NCBI GenBank assembly: GCA_019746155.1
Contig: JAIESJ010000219.1
Location: 1 to 10,122 of the forward strand
From: Burkholderiales bacterium
GTDB lineage: Bacteria; Pseudomonadota; Gammaproteobacteria; Burkholderiales; SG8-41
Length of the DNA: 10,122 nt
Reading direction: 5' to 3'
Position numbers and translations under genes: made by a program. The notes under the pieces are model-generated. The model was not told where the DNA came from, searched no databases, and saw nothing but the letters and a program-made list of their open reading frames with translations. Of the stretch, positions 5,591-10,122 are shown piece by piece (position 1 is the stretch's first letter; each line of letters starts with the position of its first letter).

Positions 5591-6997
5591 ATGGTTCAAG
5601 TTGTCACCCCCATCGTCAAGGATGCGCAGATCGAGTCCGCGCGCCTGCCGCCGCAGTCCATCGAAGCCGAACAGTCCGTTCTGGGCGGCCTGCTGCTCGA
5701 CAACGGCGCCTGGGACCGGGTCGCCGATCTCATCACCGAGCGTGATTTTTATCGCGCCGATCACCGCACGATTTTCCAGCATATCGCGCAGCTTATCGAG
5801 AACAACAAGCCGGCGGATGCGCTGACGGTTGCCGAGAGCCTGGAGCGCAGCGGCAAACTGCACGAGGTCGGCGGCCAGGCCTATATCGGTTCGCTCGCGT
5901 TGAACACTCCCAGCGCGGCCAATATCCGCCGCTATGCCGAGATCGTGCGCGAGCGCGCCATCATGCGCCAGCTTGCCGCCATCGGCACCGAGATCGCGGA
6001 CTCGGCTTACAACCCGCTGGGCAAGGATGCGAGGGTGCTGATCGACGAGGCCGAGGCCAAGGTGTTCCAGATCGCCGAAGCCGGCGCCAAGGCGCAACAG
6101 GGTTTCATCAAGATCGATCCGCTGCTCACCGAGACCGTCGAGCGCATCGACATGCTCTACAGCCGTGAGAACAAGGACGAAGTGATCGGACTCGCTACGG
6201 GCTTTGTCGACCTCGACAAAATGACTTCGGGGCTGCAGCAGGGCGAACTTATCGTCATTGCCGCCCGGCCGTCCATGGGCAAGACCGCACTGGCCATGAA
6301 CATCGTCGAGCATGTTGGCCTGCACATAAAAAAAGCGGTGGCCGTATTCAGCATGGAGATGTCGGGCACTCAGCTCACTATGCGAATGATCGGTTCGGTG
6401 GGCCGTTTTGACCAGCATAAGCTGCGCACGGGGAATTTCGAGGAAGACGACTGGCCGAACGTGGTGGACGCTGTAGGCAAGTTGAACGAGGCGCATATCT
6501 ACATCGACGATACCGCCGGCCTGAACGCACTCGAAGTGCGCTCGCGCGCACGGCGGCTGCATCGACAGTGCGCTGATGTGGGCGGCCTGAGCCTGATCGT
6601 AGTCGATTACTTGCAGCTCATGTCGGGAAGCAGTCGCGGCCGTGAAGAGAACCGTGCCACTGAAATCGCGGAGATTTCACGCTCGCTCAAGAGTCTCGCG
6701 AAGGAACTCAAGGTGCCGGTGATCGCGCTGTCGCAACTGAACCGAAGCGTCGAGTCGCGCCAGGACAAGCGGCCGATGATGTCGGACTTGAGGGAATCAG
6801 GCGCCATCGAGCAGGACGCCGACCTGATACTCTTTATTTACCGCGATGAAGTCTACAACCCCCACGACGAAAACAACAAGGGCGTGGCGGAGATCATTGT
6901 CGCCAAGCAGCGCAACGGCCCGACCGGTCCCTTCAAGCTGACGTTCAGGGGCAAGTATACCCGCTTCGAAAACTACGCGAGCGGAGATCGTTTTTAG
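5591..6997 (+). CDS. dnaB: Replicative DNA helicase DnaB
   Basis: DnaB is the hexameric 5'-3' helicase that unwinds DNA ahead of the replication fork and recruits DnaG primase. The product is 468 aa (E. coli 471). The N-terminal domain contains the LPPQSIEAEQSVLGGLLLDN signature near residues 18-37. A linker follows, then the RecA-type ATPase domain with Walker A ARPSMGKTALA (K231), FSMEMS after it, Walker B SLIVVDYLQLM (D339), and the C-terminal SQLNRSVESRQDKRPMMSDLRESGAIEQDAD and QRNGPTG motifs, the last supplying arginine-finger and DNA-loop positions. There is no intein interruption, which some bacterial dnaB genes carry. No clear Shine-Dalgarno precedes ATG 5591. It is preceded by a terminator and an AT-rich promoter region, so it is likely transcribed separately from rplI. 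Its 3' end converges on phoH with a 33-nt gap. Confidence 0.97.
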   Translation: MVQVVTPIVKDAQIESARLPPQSIEAEQSVLGGLLLDNGAWDRVADLITERDFYRADHRTIFQHIAQLIENNKPADALTVAESLERSGKLHEVGGQAYIGSLALNTPSAANIRRYAEIVRERAIMRQLAAIGTEIADSAYNPLGKDARVLIDEAEAKVFQIAEAGAKAQQGFIKIDPLLTETVERIDMLYSRENKDEVIGLATGFVDLDKMTSGLQQGELIVIAARPSMGKTALAMNIVEHVGLHIKKAVAVFSMEMSGTQLTMRMIGSVGRFDQHKLRTGNFEEDDWPNVVDAVGKLNEAHIYIDDTAGLNALEVRSRARRLHRQCADVGGLSLIVVDYLQLMSGSSRGREENRATEIAEISRSLKSLAKELKVPVIALSQLNRSVESRQDKRPMMSDLRESGAIEQDADLILFIYRDEVYNPHDENNKGVAEIIVAKQRNGPTGPFKLTFRGKYTRFENYASGDRF

Positions 6998-7019
6998 CTT
7001 TAAACATGGAACTTCAGAC
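6998..7019. repeat. Second copy of the intergenic CTTTAAAC...ACTTCA word
   Basis: The 33-nt gap between the convergent dnaB and phoH genes contains CTTTAAAC (6998-7005) and ACTTCA (7011-7016) in the same order and spacing as 348-366 in the purA/tRNA gap. The 22-nt blocks (348-369 and 6998-7019) agree at 18 positions. Both lie between convergent genes. No terminator hairpin is seen here. Confidence 0.45.
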
Positions 7020-7030
7020 CTGAGACGACG

Positions 7031-8455
7031 TCAGAGCGCTTCCGCCGCGTAATCCGCCAGCCGCGAGCGCTCGCCGCGGGTGAGCGTCACGTGCCCGCTG
7101 TGTGCCCAGCCTTTCATGCGATCGACGACGTAGGTGAGCCCTGAGCTGCCTTCCGTCAGGTACGGCGTGTCGATCTGGGCGATGTTGCCCAGACAGACCA
7201 CCTTGGTGCCGGGACCGGCGCGCGTGATCAGCGTCTTCATCTGTTTGGGCGTGAGGTTCTGCGCTTCGTCGATGATCAGATATTTGTTGATGAAGGTGCG
7301 GCCGCGCATGAAGTTGAGCGATTTCACCTTGATGCGCGAACGGATGAGATCGCGGGTGGCGGCGCGTCCCCATTCCCCGGCTTCGTCATCGGTCTTGTTG
7401 AGCACGTCGAGATTGTCCTCGAGCGCGCCCATCCAGGGATTCATTTTTTCTTCCTCGGTGCCGGGCAGGAAGCCGATGTCTTCGCCGACCGGCACCGTGA
7501 CGCGGGTCATGATGATCTCCGAATAGGTCTTGTGCTCCAGCGCCTGCATCAGGCCCGCGGCGAGCGTGAGCAGGGTTTTCCCCGTGCCGGCCTGGCCGAG
7601 CAGGGTGACGAAGTCGATCTCGGGATTCATGAGGATATTGAGCGCGAAATTCTGTTCCCGGTTGCGCGCCGTGATGCCCCATACGTTGTGCCGCTGGTGC
7701 ATGTAGTCGCGCAGCGTCTGCAGGATCGCGGTTTTGCCGCTTACTTCCCTGACCTGGGCGTAGAACGGCTTGTCGTCTTCCAGATAGACGAACTCGTTGA
7801 CCGACAGGCTGGCGCACAGCGGTCCTCTTACGCGGTAGTAGGTGAATCCTGATTGCTGCCAGGATTCCATCTCCTTGCCGTGTTTGTCCCAGAAGTCGCG
7901 CGGCAATTCGCGCTTGCCGGTGTACAGCAGGTCGGTGTCCTCGAGCACCTTGTCGTTGAAGTAATCCTCGGCGGCGAGGCCCAGCGCACGCGCCTTGATG
8001 CGCATGTTGATGTCCTTGGAGACGAGGATGACTTCACGCTTCGGATGCAGTTCCTGCAGGTGCTTGACCACGCCGATGATCTGGTTGTCGGACTTGCCGG
8101 TCGGCAGGCGCGCCGGCAGGTCGCCGTTGATCGCTTCGGTTTGCAGGAACAGCCGTCCGGTGGCGCCTTTGTTGCCGTGAATTTCCAGCGCGATGCCGTC
8201 GGCAATGCCGCTTTCCGCGTGAGTGATGATCTGGTCGAGGTAACGGCTGGCCTGACGCGCGTTGCGCGCGACTTCGGAGACGCCCTTTTTGTTGTTGTCG
8301 AGTTCCTCGAGCGTGGCCATCGGGATGTAAAGATCGTGCTCCTCGAAGCGGAACAGGCTGGTGGGGTCATGCATGAGCACATTGGTGTCGAGCACGAACA
8401 ACTTGGTGCTCGCAGGCAAACGGGTAATGACTGACGCAGGTTTGCGCTGAATCAT
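7031..8455 (-). CDS. phoH: PhoH family protein with N-terminal PIN domain (PhoH2-type ATPase/RNase)
   Basis: This 474-aa protein joins an N-terminal PIN nuclease domain to a PhoH ATPase domain, the architecture called PhoH2; studied members act as ATP-dependent RNA-unwinding and cleaving enzymes. The PIN part shows VLDTNVLMHDP (D23), LEELD (about 49-53), SDNQIIG (D123) and LVSKDINMR (D148), supplying the acidic metal-binding cluster. A linker follows (about 155-260). The ATPase has Walker A GQAGTGKT (287-294, K293), Walker B YLIIDEAQN (D396, E397), and a final LTRGERSRLA with a probable arginine finger. ATG 8453-8455 is supported by AAGGGAG about 5 nt upstream. It follows bcp on the same strand with a gap of only about 34 nt if the bcp frameshift is restored, so the two are likely co-transcribed. 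The specific RNA substrate is unknown. Confidence 0.93.
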   Translation of the reverse strand: MIQRKPASVITRLPASTKLFVLDTNVLMHDPTSLFRFEEHDLYIPMATLEELDNNKKGVSEVARNARQASRYLDQIITHAESGIADGIALEIHGNKGATGRLFLQTEAINGDLPARLPTGKSDNQIIGVVKHLQELHPKREVILVSKDINMRIKARALGLAAEDYFNDKVLEDTDLLYTGKRELPRDFWDKHGKEMESWQQSGFTYYRVRGPLCASLSVNEFVYLEDDKPFYAQVREVSGKTAILQTLRDYMHQRHNVWGITARNREQNFALNILMNPEIDFVTLLGQAGTGKTLLTLAAGLMQALEHKTYSEIIMTRVTVPVGEDIGFLPGTEEEKMNPWMGALEDNLDVLNKTDDEAGEWGRAATRDLIRSRIKVKSLNFMRGRTFINKYLIIDEAQNLTPKQMKTLITRAGPGTKVVCLGNIAQIDTPYLTEGSSGLTYVVDRMKGWAHSGHVTLTRGERSRLADYAAEAL

Positions 8456-8489
8456 GAATCTCCCTTGATTGGTCGAATCAACATATTGA

Positions 8490-8545
8490 TTATATTATTG
8501 TTTTTACGAATTCGAGCACCTGCTGGGCGTGTCCCGGCACTTTCA
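8490..8545 (-). other. Out-of-frame 3' end of bcp (frameshifted tail)
   Basis: After the in-frame bcp stop (TGA, 8543-8545), the overlapping frame reads VKVPGHAQQVLEFVKTII and then stops at TAA (8490-8492). This closely fits the usual Bcp ending (W-R-x-V-K-V-x-G-H-A-x-x-V-L-x-F-V). Adding one G to the GGG run at 8546-8548 would join the two frames into a 152-aa protein of normal length. I read this as a one-base deletion or a sequencing or assembly error in the G-run. Confidence 0.8.
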
Positions 8546-8947
8546 CCCGCGCCATTCCCTGCGCACGATGCCCTGGGCATCAATCACAAAGGTGCTGCGC
8601 TCGATGCCGCGCACCTTCTTGCCGTACATGTTTTTCATTTTGATGACGTCGAACAGCTTGCACGCGGTTTCATCCGCGTCGCTCAGGAGTTCGAACGGAA
8701 AATTCATCTTGGCCTTGAAGCTCTCGTGCGACTTGATGCTGTCGCGCGATACACCGTAGATTTCACAACCGAGTTTTGCGAACTGCGGATACAGGTCACG
8801 GAACTGCAGACCTTCAGTCGTGCAGCCCGGAGTGTTGTCTTTGGGATAGAAGTAGATGACGAGAGGGGTGCCTTGGGTGCCGGAGAGGCGGAAGGTTTTG
8901 CCGCCGGTTGCCGGTAGTTCAAAATCGGGTGCGGGCTCGTTTAACAT
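8543..8947 (-). CDS. bcp: Thioredoxin-dependent thiol peroxidase (Bcp/PrxQ), C-terminus lost by apparent frameshift
   Basis: Bcp is a cytosolic peroxiredoxin that reduces hydrogen peroxide and organic hydroperoxides with electrons from thioredoxin. The product as read is 134 aa, shorter than the usual ~150-156. It begins MLNEPAPDFELPATGGKTFRL and contains the active-site segment YFYPKDNTPGCTTEG with the peroxidatic Cys42. The position five residues later, where E. coli Bcp has its resolving Cys, is Leu47; other cysteines are C61 and C96, so it may use a different resolving residue or a 1-Cys mechanism. The fold continues through GVSRDS, FPFELLSDADE and GIERSTFVIDAQGIVRREWRG, then stops abruptly. 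The missing 18 residues are present out of frame downstream. It lies upstream of phoH on the same strand. No strong ribosome-binding site is seen before ATG 8945-8947. Confidence 0.9.
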   Translation of the reverse strand: MLNEPAPDFELPATGGKTFRLSGTQGTPLVIYFYPKDNTPGCTTEGLQFRDLYPQFAKLGCEIYGVSRDSIKSHESFKAKMNFPFELLSDADETACKLFDVIKMKNMYGKKVRGIERSTFVIDAQGIVRREWRG

Positions 8948-9020
8948 TCGGGCGGTGCGGTCCTCGTCTTCGATTCGCTGCGGCTAATCTTGACTGAAAT
9001 GAACACGGCGCGCAAGGGCT

Positions 9021-9054
9021 AGGAGCTTGTCGGACTTGAGTCCGACAAGCTCCT
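9021..9054. repeat. 16-bp perfect inverted repeat
   Basis: AGGAGCTTGTCGGACT (9021-9036) and its exact complement (9039-9054) flank a 2-nt centre. It lies in the 287-nt gap between arnD and bcp. Neither side has a T-run, so it is not a standard intrinsic terminator, although it could still form a strong RNA hairpin at the end of the arnD transcript. A related half-site, AGTCCGACAGGCT, lies at 9220-9232, 2 nt before the arnD stop codon. The rest of the gap (8948-9020 and 9055-9219) shows no convincing gene. Confidence 0.85.
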
Positions 9055-9234
9055 TAAATGAAAAAACCAAAGAACGAGGCGAAAAGAACGCCATGCGTGA
9101 CGTTTGTCCCGGCCAACACGGCGTTTCGACACGGAAAGCTTTATTCTTAAGCAGCCTGTAGCCGAAGTGTCGATCAACAGCGATTCGTTAACGCTACGCG
9201 TTCCGGTGAATGCGGGCCAAGTCCGACAGGCTGT

Positions 9235-10122
9235 TCAGGTCAGAAATTCCTTACCCTGGAGCGCCAGCGATCCGGCACGGCCCGGAATCTGCCCGTCATA
9301 CACGATGTGACGCGGCAGGCGCGCCAGGTCGAGACCGTCGGCGTAGTCGCGCAGCGCCACCAGCGTATAGCCCTGTGCGCGCCAGCCCGCCAGCAGCTTT
9401 TCGAAAGCCGGCGCGAGTTTCATGCCTTCGAGCTCGGCGTGCAGCGTGTAGACATGGCCGCTTGCCGGGGGAATTGCGGTCAGTTTCAGGACATGGTCCG
9501 CCACGTTATCGGCGGTGATGCCGTCGACACCGATCAGTTCGTCGAGAGTGGGAAGCGTGGTCGGCAGCTGTGGACAGGCGAAAATTTCGGCGTTATGGAC
9601 CGGCACGAAAGGATGCGTGCCGCGGGTATCGGAACAATAGCGAAAGCCCAGGCGCTGGGTGAGCCGGTAGGCGTGCCGGTTCATTTGCCAGCCGGCCGCG
9701 CCGTGGGTGAGGGCGGGCTCGCCGAAAATCTGCTGGAAGCGTTCGCAAGCGAGTTGCATCTCGCGCCGCGTCCATGCTTCATCCTGATGTGCCACGCCGT
9801 CCTGCCATTTGATGTGGTTGTAGGTGTGGATGCCGACTTCGTGCCCGGCATCGCGCACCCGCCGCATGATATCCGAATTGCGCTTGCCGATATCGGGCCC
9901 GGGCAACAGGGTCCCGTAGAGCAAAGTCACGATTCCGTAATGCTCAAGCACCGAAGTGCGCGACACCTTCTGCATGAAGCCGGGCCTGAACACGCGCTTG
10001 ATTGCCCGGCCGGTATGGTCGGGGCCCAGGCTGAAGAGGAAGGTGGCTTGTACCTGGTGTTTTGCCAGGATTTCGACCAGCCGCGGCACACCCTCACGGG
10101 TTCCGCGATGGGTGTCGACGTC
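9235..10122 (-). CDS. arnD: ArnD-like deformylase / polysaccharide deacetylase family protein (5' end beyond window)
   Basis: The frame is open from the right window edge and ends at TGA 9235-9237, giving 295 residues. It aligns from near the start of E. coli ArnD (296 aa): DVDTHRGTREGVPRLVEIL at the edge matches the DVDTFRGTREG region, so only about 8 codons are missing. ArnD removes the formyl group from undecaprenyl-phosphate 4-formamido-arabinose in the periplasm-facing pathway that adds aminoarabinose to lipid A. NodB-fold features seen are the metal-site DVDT, the HEVGIHTYNH histidine motif, AAGWQMN, the YCSDTRG segment, PQLPTTLPTLDELIG, and VYTLHAELEG near the end. The C-terminus is longer than in E. 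coli (about 30 extra residues). No other arn gene is in the window, so the exact substrate is inferred; an ArnD-like deacetylase of another lipid-linked sugar is possible. Confidence 0.88.
   Translation of the reverse strand, partial: DVDTHRGTREGVPRLVEILAKHQVQATFLFSLGPDHTGRAIKRVFRPGFMQKVSRTSVLEHYGIVTLLYGTLLPGPDIGKRNSDIMRRVRDAGHEVGIHTYNHIKWQDGVAHQDEAWTRREMQLACERFQQIFGEPALTHGAAGWQMNRHAYRLTQRLGFRYCSDTRGTHPFVPVHNAEIFACPQLPTTLPTLDELIGVDGITADNVADHVLKLTAIPPASGHVYTLHAELEGMKLAPAFEKLLAGWRAQGYTLVALRDYADGLDLARLPRHIVYDGQIPGRAGSLALQGKEFLT

Noticed and set aside
5591..6997. Intein within dnaB
   Set aside because: The protein is 468 aa with uninterrupted Walker A and B regions.
8489..8494. Perfect TATAAT on the minus strand just upstream of phoH
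   Set aside because: No acceptable -35 box at 16-18 bp, and the sequence is explained as the end of the bcp coding tail (codons for T-I-I and stop). A weak phoH promoter is still possible.
9021..9054. Palindrome as an intrinsic terminator
   Set aside because: Stem is strong but neither side has a T-run.
9058..9150. 30-codon open frame starting ATG 9058 in the arnD-bcp gap
   Set aside because: No ribosome-binding site, no recognisable similarity, and it lies in the possible mobile-element remnant.

Overview
The window is about 10.1 kb of a GC-rich proteobacterial chromosome. Gene order (purA, tRNA-Leu, rnr, rlmB, rpsF-priB-rpsR-rplI, dnaB, then phoH and bcp) and protein sequence character point to a betaproteobacterium, perhaps near the Nitrosomonadales. 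That placement is inferred from memory of gene order and was not computed. Nearly all the coding content is conserved housekeeping. I see no phage, CRISPR, toxin-antitoxin or defence module, and no clearly new multi-gene system.

Layout. Bases 1-283 hold the 3' end of purA (+). A short gap with AT-rich repeated words separates it from tRNA-Leu(CAG) on the minus strand (386-472). The tRNA has a good sigma70-type promoter, which abuts the start of rnr (+, about 516-2819). rlmB follows (2893-3645). The next promoter has a perfect TATAAT and its -35 box overlaps the rlmB stop codon. It drives a leader with two hairpins and then the ribosomal operon rpsF-priB-rpsR-rplI (3779-5230). Directly after rplI lie two near-identical 83-nt structured repeats, followed by a strong intrinsic terminator (5465-5493). 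dnaB (5591-6997) then has its own AT-rich promoter region.

The rest lies on the minus strand, reading right to left: arnD (its first few codons are beyond the window edge), a roughly 290-nt spacer with a 16-bp perfect palindrome, bcp, and phoH. phoH converges on dnaB with a 33-nt gap.

How the genes relate. purA makes AMP precursor. rnr and rlmB serve RNA turnover and 23S rRNA modification. The rpsF operon supplies ribosomal proteins S6, S18 and L9 plus the primosome protein PriB, and dnaB supplies the replicative helicase that PriB helps reload at restarted forks. On the other strand, bcp is a thiol peroxidase, phoH is a PIN-ATPase likely acting on RNA, and arnD is a lipid A modification or polysaccharide deacetylase-type enzyme.

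Points worth checking: an apparent single-base frameshift that cuts the last 18 residues from Bcp; the duplicated structured element in the rplI 3' UTR, whose only sequence difference falls in the predicted apical loop; the two-hairpin rpsF leader; and small intergenic repeat families.
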